From NCBI GenBank assembly GCA_025603075.1, contig MU626264.1, positions 1 to 64,000 on the forward strand: DNA of 64,000 bases, given 5' to 3'. This document shows, piece after piece, positions 11,359-21,546 of this stretch (the first letter of the stretch is position 1; each line of letters opens with the position of its first letter). The notes beneath the pieces were generated by a model that was given only the letters and a program-made list of their open reading frames with translations, made no database searches and had not been told where the DNA came from. The stretch is from Neoconidiobolus thromboides FSU 785 (lineage: Eukaryota; Entomophthoromycota; Entomophthoromycetes; Entomophthorales; Neoconidiobolaceae). A program made the translations under genes and the position numbers.

Positions 11359-11924
11359 TATAGCAACTCCTCCCTAATAAATATAAATCAAGTACAGTAT
11401 TAAAGAAATTTGTTTTTTACTTATTTATTTTCAATCTATATCAGTTACATAAATCAATCGATTAGTTGATCCCGCTTTCTTATGCCTGTTTAGCCCCTCT
11501 TAAATATTTTGAAATTAACTAATGCATATTAATTTATTATAAAAACAACCTTAATTGTATGCTAACTTATCAATAATGCGCTATAAATATATATTAAACA
11601 TTTAATAACGTTAAATTTAAACTTACAGAAATCAAATAAAAGTTAGATTATTTCAAAATTAGCCAACTATTTTTGACAACCTTTATCTAATTATATATTT
11701 TGTTATATAATATTTGCAAAGAAATTATAACTATAATAAAATAAACAGCAATCGTATTTTAAATTATCTCCATAAAATATAATAAAATTTACCATCATTC
11801 AAAATTGGAAATGGTCTAAATAAAAAAACTCAAATTTTTATAGCATAAGCAAGTTTAATAAATTTACAAATCGATAAAAAATAGTTTTAAAAGGCACTAT
11901 AGGGTATTAAATAATACCAATTCA
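11359..11924. other. Intergenic stretch, nothing recognised
   Basis: A+T-rich spacer between two converging genes. No repeat copy or coding signal seen. Confidence 0.5.
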
Positions 11925-13350
11925 CTATTCCCCCTTTTTCTTGAAATCCCCTTTGAAAGGGCGAGTTGATAAATTAGGAGGGGGGAAGTAAACAGAGGTA
12001 GGGCTTGGGGTATTGTTTGGTGGCTGGCCTCCATAGCTAAAATAATAATTTCGGTTTTGTCTAAATAAAGTAAAATGGGATTAAAAAACAAAATTTAGAG
12101 TTATAAAAAGCTGACCTGATCTTTCCATCTGAATCCCGAGTAAGAACTGTGTATGGTACCCAAAATCCGTTGGTATGTATTTTCGACTTCTGATCCCTGG
12201 AATTAGAAACGCCATTCTTTTTAGACTCTTTTGTATCAGCTTCAGGAGTGAAAATAGGGACTGGATTGTAATATTGCGGGTAAACGTAGGGAACATCAGT
12301 CATTTCTGAATAGGCAAGCTTCTTTCCAAAGAACTTATGCTTTGGAATATTATAATTATCATAAAGGTTTGTATTAACTTTAAACTGTACTTTTAAGGTA
12401 CTTCCATTCCATTTTTCCCCATCACATATATTGATAGCATTAACACAAGACTCACGATCGACATATCTAATAAAAGCGAATGCATAATCATACTTGGGAC
12501 GATTAATATAGTTGAGCGACTCGATCTCTCCATACTGGATAAACTTATCCTCTACTTCTGGGTGAGTGAAATTTTTATCTATTTGCCCAACAAAAATGCT
12601 ATTGAAATCGAGATTACGCGGAGCTTTATCTGGAGAGGAAGCCCACTCAACTGCCCAATCGCCATCATTCTTGATGTTTGTGTAAGCAGCAATAGCATCT
12701 TCACGGAAACGATATTTGACGAAGCAAGAGCCATTATAAGCATCTATAGTCTTACTTCGAATCATCTTCAAGGACTCTATAGGACCATGCGATGAAAGCC
12801 CTTCCTTGAGAAACTTTTCTTTTATACTACCAATGTTACTAATAAACAAGGTTCTGTTTACTCTGGCCTTTTCAACTCGAATTTGGCGGCCATCGATAAT
12901 AGTGTTAGGGGACTCCTTCAATGCTCTTTTAGATGCATCCAAATCTTTAAATTGAACAAAACTGTATGGGCGATTCATATTATCTTTAAGAACCTTAACA
13001 TTTAAAAGTTCACCCCAATGACTAAAATGGGCGGTAACACTTTTATGAAGTTCATTTTCGGTTTTTGAGGATACTAAACTGGCAACAAAAAGGCAGGCTT
13101 CGGGATCGAGTTTTCGACTAGAATCACTATTCAAGCCACTGCTCATTGTTTCAATATCAATATCTTCCGAACAACTGCTCGTACTATTGTCGTCATCATA
13201 ATCATCAAGGGAAAGATTTGCAAATAATTTATTCACCTTTCCTAATTTATCGCTATCGTTTTGCATACTGTTTCTTTTATAAAATCTTTGTAGGTTACTA
13301 GAGTGCTGATCAGAATCTGACTTGGACATTAATGTTAGTATTAATTTCAA
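11925..13350 (-). CDS. Three-RRM RNA-binding protein, RIM4-like (456 aa, 2 exons)
   Basis: Exon 1 is 13350-12116 and exon 2 is 12060-11925. Joining across the 55-bp GT-AG intron avoids a short intronic tail and gives a Pro/Asn/Tyr-rich C-terminus ending FKKKGE. An acidic Ser-rich N-terminus (1-80) is followed by RRM1 (about 85-163; ACLFVASL and YSFVQF as RNP2/RNP1), RRM2 (about 166-240; RTLFISNI, GSCFVKY) and RRM3 (about 250-325; SIFVGQI, AFAFIRY). The ACLFVASL start and three closely packed RRMs resemble the fungal RIM4 group, which in budding yeast represses translation of meiotic mRNAs. An in-frame ATG at 13329 (MSKSDSD) may be the real start, since the first seven residues look like leader. 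It could instead be another multi-RRM protein. Function in meiosis is inference, although SPO11 lies 11 kb away. Confidence 0.78.
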
Positions 13351-14877
13351 TATAAATGCAGACTAATGCTAGTGCTCAAGAAACAACTTTTAAAATAGAT
13401 CAAATTATTTTTTGAAAGTCTTTTATATATATCGAAGTGATTTACTTACCTCAATTTATATTATTATGGAATCTGCTATGAAACTGGATAAAAGATGAAG
13501 TTACCACGTGTGTAAAACTTTAATATAAGAAATGATAAAAAAATGAGTCATATCGGAATCGCTCTCACAAATATGTCTTATTTATATGGCTACAGCTTAT
13601 GGTAAAGCTTATTGAATTAAGTGATAACAGTTTTGAAGTAAAATCTATGGTGCTTGGTAGATGCTTAGTTTAGTAATCTTTTTAACTTTAAGATAAGATT
13701 AATTTATATTGCAGTTTAAGTTATATATGATATGAAAAGCTAAAACAATAATACATACTACAATAAACATGATAAGATGTTGTTGTCTATATTTTCTAGG
13801 ATGTATTATGCATAATTTCATTAACTTTACTGTATTATATAGTGGCATTTAAATTACAAAATTTTGGTACAAGTATAAGATTGTTATAATACTAAATATG
13901 GTTTGATTTCAATCATAAAAGTGTAATCCATTAATCATAGTATAAGTTTTAAATTACTGATTATTTTAGGATCTATTTAAATCTAAATTTTATACATTTA
14001 ACAAAAAGTCAAATAAAGCCTACTTTTAAAGTTAATTTTCTGATAATGTATACTATTAAATCAATTTGACTTTTATACGTTAAAATTTGTATTTATTTAC
14101 TTTAACAACGAGCTATAATTTTTTATCATATAAATATTTACTAAGCTTTATAAAATCAATATAGATAAAATTGAATCTCAGGTATTCAAAAAATACAGTT
14201 ATTTTTTATTTTTTAGTCACATTGTTTAGCATTTATTAATATGTTATATATATTTCAGATCTAAAGAATTAGAAATAAGTGTAAAAATAGTACTTATGTC
14301 TTAGCATTTTACTTTGATCCGACTTTAATACCTTTGTATATTATCAAAGCATTTCTTTCTATCTGTTATTCGAACTTTCGTAAATCTGTTTATTCTTTAT
14401 TTTTGGATGGTTTAAAATCCACTATTTAGGGATGTCTAAATTGACTTCATTTTTTTATTAAAAGTACCCAACGCAGTTTAATTATTCTATTACAATATAT
14501 ATTCCAAGTTAGCAGGATTTCTACTAAATTTAATAGAAATTCCCAGATTAACAAGGATTTACTATTATAATTTATATATTGATATTAGTCAAAGTTGTAA
14601 TATGCAAATAAATACATGTTTTTATAAAACTTTATTAGGAAACATTTATTGTTAATTACTTTACAGCCAACATTCCAGATTCTATCGAATAAATAATTTT
14701 AGTTTTACAGTTGTATTATTAATATGTCGCTAAGCTAATAAATAGTTGCATCTAAGGGAGTGATTAGCCTTAAAAGTGCAATTAATCATCTTTATATAAT
14801 ACAAGCAATATAATAGTTTTTACTTGTTATCGTAACTGCTTGTTTTTTAACTATTTATTAACCTAACTATTAGTAGT

Positions 14878-15057
14878 TTAAGCAATACTAGCATTTAACA
14901 TTTGATTTCTAACATCTAATAAACTACCTACTTGATAAATTTTTAAATTTTTAAATTTTTCGTCATTCTTATAAGCCAGGGTTGATTTTTTGTTTCTTTG
15001 TTTTCTATAAACTTGATAATTTTGGAATTATATTACTTTTTTTGATTTATCAGACAT
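14878..15057 (-). pseudogene. Coding-like fragment A (one internal stop)
   Basis: Minus-strand frame starting MSDKSKKVI, then a TAA, then about 49 codons in the same frame (FQNYQVYRKQRNKK, DEKFKNLKIYQVG, ending NASIA and TAA). Reads like protein, not random A+T sequence. No family recognised. May belong with fragments B, C and D. Confidence 0.35.
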
Positions 15058-15207
15058 TAGATAGTAATGTAGTTTATTATTACATTTAATAAAATATAAA
15101 TATCTTTTAATATCTTAACTTATTGTTTTTTTACATTTTTATATTTAATACTTTTTAAAAAATTGCGTTAATTTTCTTATTATTAACAGTTAAACTATTG
15201 ATTTTAT

Positions 15208-15314
15208 TATATGGGGATGTATTTGTGTGTCTAACAATTTTACTAACAATTTTTTCGCTTAAATAGCGCTCAAAAAATGCAAAAAACACTGAAGTCAAAA
15301 AAACACTCTCATAT
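15208..15314 (+). mobile_element. MITE family 1, copy 5
   Basis: TATATGGGGATGTATTTGTG at the left, AAAAAAACACTCTCATAT at the right; centre CGCTTAAATAGCGCTCAAAA. Full length. Confidence 0.78.
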
Positions 15315-15476
15315 TTATAAACAAAAATCTCAACTTTTAAAATTGATTAATGTTTTTTTGATTTAATACTTGGGGCCACTTTTCTATTATGAGATTTCTT
15401 TAAAATGCTTGTCAATTACATTTTTTCCATAATGCTTAGGAAAAATTAAAATCAAAATTTTATAAATTTTTTTAAA

Positions 15477-15585
15477 TATATGGGGATATTTTTTTTGGTT
15501 TCATTACTTTCTCCATTTTTTAAGCGCTATTTGAGTGGAAAGGCTGTTGGCAAAGTCCTCAAACACAAAAACACACCCCCATATA
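15477..15585 (-). mobile_element. MITE family 1, copy 6
   Basis: TATATGGGGATATTTTTTTT at the left, AAACACACCCCCATATA at the right; centre TTTAAGCGCTATTTGAGTGG. Full length, good terminal repeats. Confidence 0.8.
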
Positions 15586-15627
15586 ATATAAAAAAATTTG
15601 AGATTTAAAATAATTTTCTATATCTGC

Positions 15628-15884
15628 TTATATATTAATTTTTATAAACTCAAATAAAGGCTTTTTAGTTATTAAACCAATTAAAGAGTTTCCTGCACAT
15701 ATTAAATTATAATTTAATATTTCAGATAAGTAATTAAAACAGACTTTTCTAGTTATATTATTATCTCCTAAATATAAGGTACTAAATCCTGATATTAATG
15801 TAGCTTGTTTATTACAATAATTTAAATTTACTAAATCTGGTTTTATTTTTATTTTTGTTTTTATTTTTATATTTTACTTAAAGT
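15628..15884 (-). pseudogene. Coding-like fragment B (about 83 codons)
   Basis: Uninterrupted minus-strand frame from about 15884 to TAA at 15628, without a nearby ATG. Reads PDLVNLNYCNKQATLISGF, then LYLGDNNITRKVCFNYLSEI, ending FEFIKINI. The residue pattern is protein-like (spaced Leu/Ile/Cys). Its upstream side is cut by the LTR at 15926. No family recognised. Confidence 0.35.
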
Positions 15885-15925
15885 TTAAAATTATCATACA
15901 GCTTCTATTAATTTTTTAATAGTTT

Positions 15926-16107
15926 TGCGAAATCTGGTACTCAGTGGCTGAATTCAGAAGGCCTTAGCTTATGTAACCAACAAAAACTTGAATCATGGAG
16001 AATAGTACTTAGTAGACTACGGAATATGTAAGACAGATAGAATAAATAACATTACTGTAAATCTACGTAAGATGTTATCAGAAAAATTTAGAGTTTTTGT
16101 TAAAAAG
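15926..16107 (-). repeat. Antisense LTR, 3' part
   Basis: Reverse complement matches the last ~180 bases of the LTRs at 16108-16571 and 58697-59156 (ACTGAGTACCAGATTTCGCA end, CTATCTGTCTTACATATTCC, TCTTACGTAG). It stops exactly where the sense LTR begins. The matching 5' part is at 16691-16915. Confidence 0.7.
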
Positions 16108-16571
16108 TGTGAAATATCGCTTTTTCAGTCCCATGGTTAATTATAACATAACAATCGCCTAAGCTGTTGTGTTCTCGAGCTCAGAGAAAATCAATCCCAT
16201 GTTCCTATTTTGATTTGTTATGAGAATTTCTAACTCCATCCAAAAGAATATTATCTTCTCATTTTAATATTTATACTTTTCAGAGTATAAAAGAGTTTAC
16301 AGAGTATAGTAGTTCGAGGCTTTTTAACTGAATTATTCCCTGATATCTCGAACATTTAATAAAACCACTAAGTTTTCTTAATAGTATTTTACATACATTT
16401 TACATTAGTATTGTCTATTCTATTTGTCTTATATAGCTTGTAACCTATTACGTGCTATTCTTCATAATCCAAGTCTATCTTAGTCACATAAACTAAGACC
16501 TTTCGACTTATAGTGTAGTCAACCCAGCAATAGCTGTTCTTGACTCCAAACCCTAAGTACCAGATTTCATA
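16108..16571 (+). repeat. Solo LTR, sense copy
   Basis: About 464 bp, TGTGAAAT at the start and ATTTCATA at the end (inverse of TGTGAAAT allowing decay), as for retroviral-type LTRs. Contains a TATA box (GAGTATAAAAGAG), then AATAAA downstream and TGTCTATTCTATTTGTCTTA. AAAAG stands at both edges, a possible 5-bp target duplication. About 460-bp homologue at 58697-59156. No internal retrotransposon genes adjoin it. Confidence 0.72.
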
Positions 16572-16589
16572 AAAGTACAATATTAAGAA

Positions 16590-16690
16590 ATGAAGGTATT
16601 CTTTTGGCTTCATCGCTTTTTTTATTTTTGAGCGCTATTTATGTGGAAAATTCATTAATGAATTCCCTAAACACAATACATCCTCAAATA
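16590..16690 (-). mobile_element. MITE family 1, copy 7 (diverged)
   Basis: Left end decayed (GAAGGTATTCTTTTGGCTTC), centre TTTTTGAGCGCTATTTATGTGG, right end ACACAATACATCCTCAAAT. Confidence 0.65.
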
Positions 16691-16915
16691 ATTCAGTCAA
16701 AAAGCCTCGAATTATTGTTCTAAAATCTATTTTATACTCCAACAAGTATGGATATCAAAAGGGGGAGAGAATGTCCTTCGGAATCACAAGACATAAACTC
16801 TCATAACAAATCAAAATAAAAGCTTGGGATTAATTGTGCCTGAACTCGAGAACACAACAACTTGAGTAATTGTTATGTTATAGTCAATCATAGAGCTGGC
16901 AAAACGATATCTCAC
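16691..16915 (-). repeat. Antisense LTR, 5' part
   Basis: Reverse complement matches the first ~230 bases of the sense LTR (TGTGAGATATCG start, TGTGTTCTCGAG, ATTTTGATTTGTTATGAGA, TCGAGGCTTTTTGACTGAAT). With 15926-16107 it forms one antisense LTR split by the sense LTR and a MITE. Confidence 0.7.
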
Positions 16916-17070
16916 AGCTTCATTAAATGTTTTTTTAAGTATTAATATAAAGTTTATATAACTCATATAACTTTTTGTTAAAAGATTTTCTTATCTTTAT
17001 TTTGCTTTTTATTGTTATATTTATTTTGTTTTTTATTATTATATTCATTTTATTTTAAAATACCTTTTTT

Positions 17071-17225
17071 CTAATTATATACTGGGCATATATATCGTAT
17101 AAATCTGTTTTTCTTACTGTGTTTAAGATTACTTAATATATATTTAAAAAACATTAATCTAGATACTGCTTTATCTTTTAAATTATTAAAATATTTATTA
17201 TACATTATTCTTTTGCTTTTATTTA
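17071..17225 (-). pseudogene. Coding-like fragment C
   Basis: Minus-strand frame from the MITE edge, reading SKRIMYNKYFNNLKDKAVSR, then FFKYILSNLKHSKKNRF, ending ICPVYN and a stop. The ATG proposed for this frame lies inside the MITE, so it is not a genuine start. No family recognised. Confidence 0.3.
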
Positions 17226-17227
17226 AC

Positions 17228-17334
17228 ATATGGGGATGTTTTTTTGGCTTCATTATTTTTTTCATCTTTTAAGCACTTTTTGAGTGGAAAAATTGTTAGT
17301 AGAATTCTTAAACAAAAAAATATATTTCCATATA
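17228..17334 (-). mobile_element. MITE family 1, copy 8
   Basis: CATATGGGGATGTTTTTTTG at the left, AAATATATTTCCATAT at the right; centre CATCTTTTAAGCACTTTTTG. Full length; sits within the decayed coding region between fragments C and D. Confidence 0.78.
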
Positions 17335-17519
17335 TTATCTGATAAATGTTTATTGCCTTTCTTTTTTTATTAAATCTTGATGAAATAACTGGGTTATTGA
17401 ATAAATATTATACTGATTTCTATCATATCAAATTCAAGACCTTTATACTCATTAAAAAAATATATCAAACCTATAATTAATAATAATGCTACTTACTGGT
17501 TTTTATTTTTTTATTTTTG

Positions 17520-17695
17520 TTAAAGCATTGATTTTATATATTGTTTGATTAAGTTTATCATTGTCAATGGTAAACTTTAATGATATTTCTTTTTTTTTGT
17601 TTTATTACAAAATTCCATAAACTCTGGATTATCATAACCAATTGCTAAAATTCATGTAAACGGATTACAATGTTTATATAATATATTTTTCCTTA
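17520..17695 (-). pseudogene. Coding-like fragment D (frameshifted)
   Basis: Minus-strand blocks NILYKHCNPFT, AIGYDNPEFMEFCNKTKK and, one base out of frame after a run of nine A, ISLKFTIDNDKLNQTIYKIN. The shift at the homopolymer suggests a decayed gene. No family recognised. Confidence 0.3.
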
Positions 17696-18017
17696 TTATA
17701 TTAAAATTTTTAATTCTATTTTAGTTTAATTATAAAAACTTACATTTTATTTTTATGCTAATAAAACAAAATAGAATAAAATAAAATAGTTATATATCTA
17801 TATACTATATATCTACTAAAAACTCAATAAAAATAGTACAAAACATATAGCTAAAAAAATTAAATTTGAAAGTTCAAAATTAAATATTTTAAAGGCTTAT
17901 TTTTAATTTTGTTTTAATTAGTCACATGTTAGACTTGGAAATTTAAAAACTTAAAATTTGGATTAATTTTTAAATGAATGTTGAAACTAACTCAGACACC
18001 CTCCTCATTTACTAATT

Positions 18018-18170
18018 ACACTGTTGCAACCCTTGAGACTTTTTAGTGATAATTTTTACAAATTATTTATATAGCCAATTTTTTTAAAGCCTGATCCTTA
18101 TATTAGCAAAATTTTGTTATATATTTTAAGATGAATAGTCAATTAGGCCACAATAGAGCTACAACAGATG
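18018..18170 (+). mobile_element. Inverted-repeat element family 2, copy 2
   Basis: Left ACACTGTTGCAACCCTTGAG; right CACAATAGAGCTACAACAGA is its imperfect inverse. Interior shares TTAGCAAAATTTTGTT with copy 1. The most diverged of the three. Confidence 0.55.
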
Positions 18171-18185
18171 TAAAAGAATAAATTA

Positions 18186-18291
18186 ATTGGCAGTGTTTTT
18201 TTTGACCTCATTACTTTTTTCATTTTTTAAGCGCTATTTAAGTGGAAAATTTATTACCAAATTTTTTAAACATAAAAATACATCCCCAATT
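18186..18291 (-). mobile_element. MITE family 1, copy 9
   Basis: AATTGGCAGTGTTTTTTTTG at the left, AATACATCCCCAATTG at the right; centre TTTTTTAAGCGCTATTTAAG. The flanks AATTGG and CCAATT replace the usual ATATGGG, informative for the target site. Confidence 0.72.
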
Positions 18292-18447
18292 GTTAAGCAT
18301 TTATTAAGTTTACATAATAAATTGATTTTTCAAGTACTATCTTGATAATATCAACTAAGAATAATCATTCTACCGAAATAATTTAATTTTAATATAAGTT
18401 ATATTAATAAATAAATAAGCTATTTATTTTTAGATAAATAATATATA

Positions 18448-19470
18448 TTAATGATTAATCTTTCCGATTAAAAAATGCCCAGACATAAAGCCAAATATAA
18501 TAATAATAGAAATTGAACTAAAAGCGATCCAAAACTCAGCTAAAGATTGTGCCAAGATAATACCATATATGATGTTTGCAACAGACAAGCCACAAGTAAG
18601 TCTACCTAACCACCAATGTATCTTATCTTGGATTGGTACATGCTTGCGATCACTGGACCATAGCTTATCTATTATAACACCTAGTGAACATTGCATAACA
18701 AACAAGCCGCAAACTACAAGTCCTATTATTGAGTGATTAGTTTTAAATCTATTCCCGATTTTAGCTGCAACTATAGCTATTGAAATTGCTGATAGTACTC
18801 CAACTCCAACAAAAGCAGAGATATGAAGTTTAAACCACCATACACCAAGCTTATCTTTCAAAAATCTTGCTATAAAAATGGCCAAAGAAGGTAGTATCAA
18901 CCATGCGACCATCATTAGGACACCATGAATTAAAATACTTAATTGTGGAGGAGGCTGTACAGCTTTAGAATTCCCTGATTCCATACTATATAATATGGAT
19001 CCTCTCGATTGATGCTTTGAGATCTTTTTTTCTACAGTAGGTTTTTTGTTACTGTAAGCCCAGACCATTTCGTTGGAGCCAATATTATTAATTTTAAGCG
19101 AACCATCGTCGCTAGTTGTGAAATTCCTAATAAAAACAATCCTCTGGGTATCACCTTTAAGATAAGATTCGTCATTTAAAATAACCAATGAACTTCTTTC
19201 AACGCCTTGTGGTTGCGAGTAACCAGTGCATTTTGCATGTATGAGCTGCGGAGCATTTTTAGCATCAAAATAGGCTACAAACATCTCGCATTTAAACATA
19301 TCGATTCCGAGTCCTAATGCCATATATCCTGCATCCTTTGGGCCTTCAACAACAAACTTTGCTGCTCCTTTCTCCTCCGTTATATTAAAGCAAAAAGGCG
19401 CTTGAGAAGGACAAGTAAGAGAATTTATTTGTAATATATAAAGCAAAAATATAATTAGGTTTGAAATCAT
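18448..19470 (-). CDS. DOMON / cytochrome b561 membrane protein (340 aa, intronless)
   Basis: Signal peptide (about 1-18), DOMON domain (about 19-165: CPSQAPFCFNI, GYMALGLGIDMFKCEMFVAYFD with the likely Met ligand, MVWAYSNKKP), then a b561 core of five or six membrane spans. The four b561 histidines appear in LIHGVLMMVAW, WWFKLHISAF, TNHSIIGLVV and KIHWWLGRL. Architecture equals that of the gene at 7391, with high identity around WWF.LH and IDK.WS.DR, so the two are paralogues. This one has lost (or never had) both introns. It is presumably a transmembrane electron carrier of the plasma or an internal membrane; ascorbate or another donor cannot be told from sequence. Start: the first ATG, directly before the signal peptide. 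Confidence 0.88.
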   Translation of the reverse strand: MISNLIIFLLYILQINSLTCPSQAPFCFNITEEKGAAKFVVEGPKDAGYMALGLGIDMFKCEMFVAYFDAKNAPQLIHAKCTGYSQPQGVERSSLVILNDESYLKGDTQRIVFIRNFTTSDDGSLKINNIGSNEMVWAYSNKKPTVEKKISKHQSRGSILYSMESGNSKAVQPPPQLSILIHGVLMMVAWLILPSLAIFIARFLKDKLGVWWFKLHISAFVGVGVLSAISIAIVAAKIGNRFKTNHSIIGLVVCGLFVMQCSLGVIIDKLWSSDRKHVPIQDKIHWWLGRLTCGLSVANIIYGIILAQSLAEFWIAFSSISIIIIFGFMSGHFLIGKINH

Positions 19471-21546
19471 TTTTAGTTATTGATACAGAGGCTACTTCAT
19501 CTATTTATACTTCTTTTTCATATTATTTATACAATCAGACTATTGTTATTTTAGAAATTTAGAATATTATGTGATCATAAAAGCTTGTATAGACATAAAG
19601 TAAGTATTATTTTTATAAATAGTACCTTTACTATAATTAAGAATTATGGTATAATAGTGTAAAATTATTTTATTTTATAAAGCTCATATCATGGAATAAA
19701 CACTACTTCAAGAATAACCAAATAAGTAAACCATAAGGATATTAAAAGACTTAATATTCATGATAAAACCGTACATGACTTTATGATTTAAATTATTTAT
19801 AGGAAACAAATTATAATAAACATTAAATAGTCTTAAATCTTATGTTGTTAAATAATAGGGGGGATTATTATAGTTTTTTTTATATATCAGTGATATCCTT
19901 TTATATATAGAAAAGCATTTGAAAAAATTATAGTTCAATTAGTTTTTAACGAATTTTTAATAAACTTCATAACGAGCTATTTCTTATTCTTATTCTTAAG
20001 CTCAAGTAGTTCCATATTGGATAACATTAGCAAACTATAGTCACAAAATATCGAAATAGATATTGCCTTTCCTAAACAGGAGATATGCTACTTAATGAAT
20101 CCCACCTTGTTATAAAAGAACAGATGATTATCTCTCTTTAATCTTTCAAGTTTATAAATGGTGTAATTCAATAGTTTTAAAATATGGCTCTTTAAAACTA
20201 TCACATGGAAGCGCACATTATGAAACTAAATTTTATTCCTCTATTTATATTTGTTTTTTGTTTGTGTATTATTAGCACTTTTAGGTATATAAAATGTGTT
20301 TTTGATATGAAAACTCAATTAAACAGATTAAGTATTTATAATATTTATAATATTTATAAATTATAAACCTTCATTTTGTAGAAACTATTTGAATATGACA
20401 TAAAAACCTTATAGTAAAGCGTGATTTTATGAAACCCTTTGTACTTTATCATACAGCATCTAGAATCTACCTATTTAGCATTAAAACATATTTATAACAA
20501 TCCTCTTATGTAATTCTCCTTCTCTTATGATAATCACAGTATTTTAAGCAATAACAGTTGATTTGTAAATCAAGATATAGGGATGTACTTTTTTTAACAA
20601 TTTTACTAACAATTTTTTTCGCTCAAATAGCGCTCAAAAGATGAAAAAAGTGATGAAGCCAAAAAATATCCCCATATTATGAATAAACAAATTTAATAAC
20701 TAAATATTTTATAGTCACCGAATTTTACCATATTAATTAGTTTTAATTTTGCTTTATTAGTAATCAATTATGTTTTTTAAATAAAACATTATAATAACTT
20801 CCCAAGAGTATTATCTATTATTTAAAATATATAATTATGTAAATAAATAAAATATAATGATGAACAAAGTTAATAATACATGTTTGATTATTTTATAAAG
20901 TAAAATCTATAATGCACAGTACCAGCTGAGACCAAGAAACATTTGTGGTCTTTTTTTAAATATTTCTTAAAGTTCACCCGGCTTTGAAGATTGTTGTATA
21001 TTGTTTATAGAGCATGATGGTATTGTTATTTGATTTGAGTAAGCTGGATGAGCTGCTATTTTTATCACAATTGATACTAACGCTTAACTCTGAGGCTAAA
21101 CTTTTGCACAATAGTAACTGTTTTGTCAATAAGTATGCTTAATTTAAATGATAAACAACTAATAAATTAAAGAGACTTTTGGTTAAAACAATGTTTATAA
21201 TTCTTCTAAATTGAACGATACACATTTTAGAAGGTTAGAAGAAATTAAAATAATTATGGTAAAATGTTGAATTGTTTGTCATAAATTTTTATAACTTATT
21301 TGCTTTTGTTTTGATTGGTTATTTAATTATTTTCAATTTGTCTAAATATTTTTCTTGAGATAAACTTATGTTTAAAAACACTCTAAAGTGATCAAAAAAT
21401 AGTTAAAAAGAATTAAAATATTGATTGCATTTTATACGAATTTTAATTTTGATTGAGACTAATTTTTTGCTACATGAATTTTAAGTTTTCCAATCAAATT
21501 AGCTTTTCTTTAAAATAGAGTCAAGCTTTTTAGCTCTTTTTAGAAA
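19471..21546. other. Intergenic stretch
   Basis: Holds a MITE (20574-20678). At 20220 an ATG opens a 22-residue signal-peptide-like frame (MKLNFIPLFIFVFCLCIIS) that cannot be extended convincingly by splicing. A minus-strand run near 21000-21110 (SLASELSVSINCDKNSSSSS) is protein-like but isolated. A 40-bp segment near 20968-21000 recurs at 29248-29285. No gene defined. Confidence 0.45.
20574..20678 (+). mobile_element. MITE family 1, copy 10
   Basis: GATATAGGGATGTACTTTTT at the left, CCAAAAAATATCCCCATAT at the right; centre CGCTCAAATAGCGCTCAAAA. Full length. Confidence 0.75.

Larger units (their letters stand above)
13351..18447. other. Repeat-rich region without intact genes
   Basis: 13.4-14.8 kb: nothing recognised. 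14.9-17.7 kb: pieces of a decayed minus-strand coding region, five MITE copies and an LTR nest. 17.7-18.4 kb: an inverted-repeat element and a sixth MITE. Individual items are annotated separately. Confidence 0.6.

Noticed and set aside
12562-12795. 77-codon plus-strand ORF
   Set aside because: Antisense shadow of the RIM4-like gene's RRM region.
20220-20370. Signal-peptide-like ORF start MKLNFIPLF...
   Set aside because: No downstream exon could be joined in frame and no paralogue was found.
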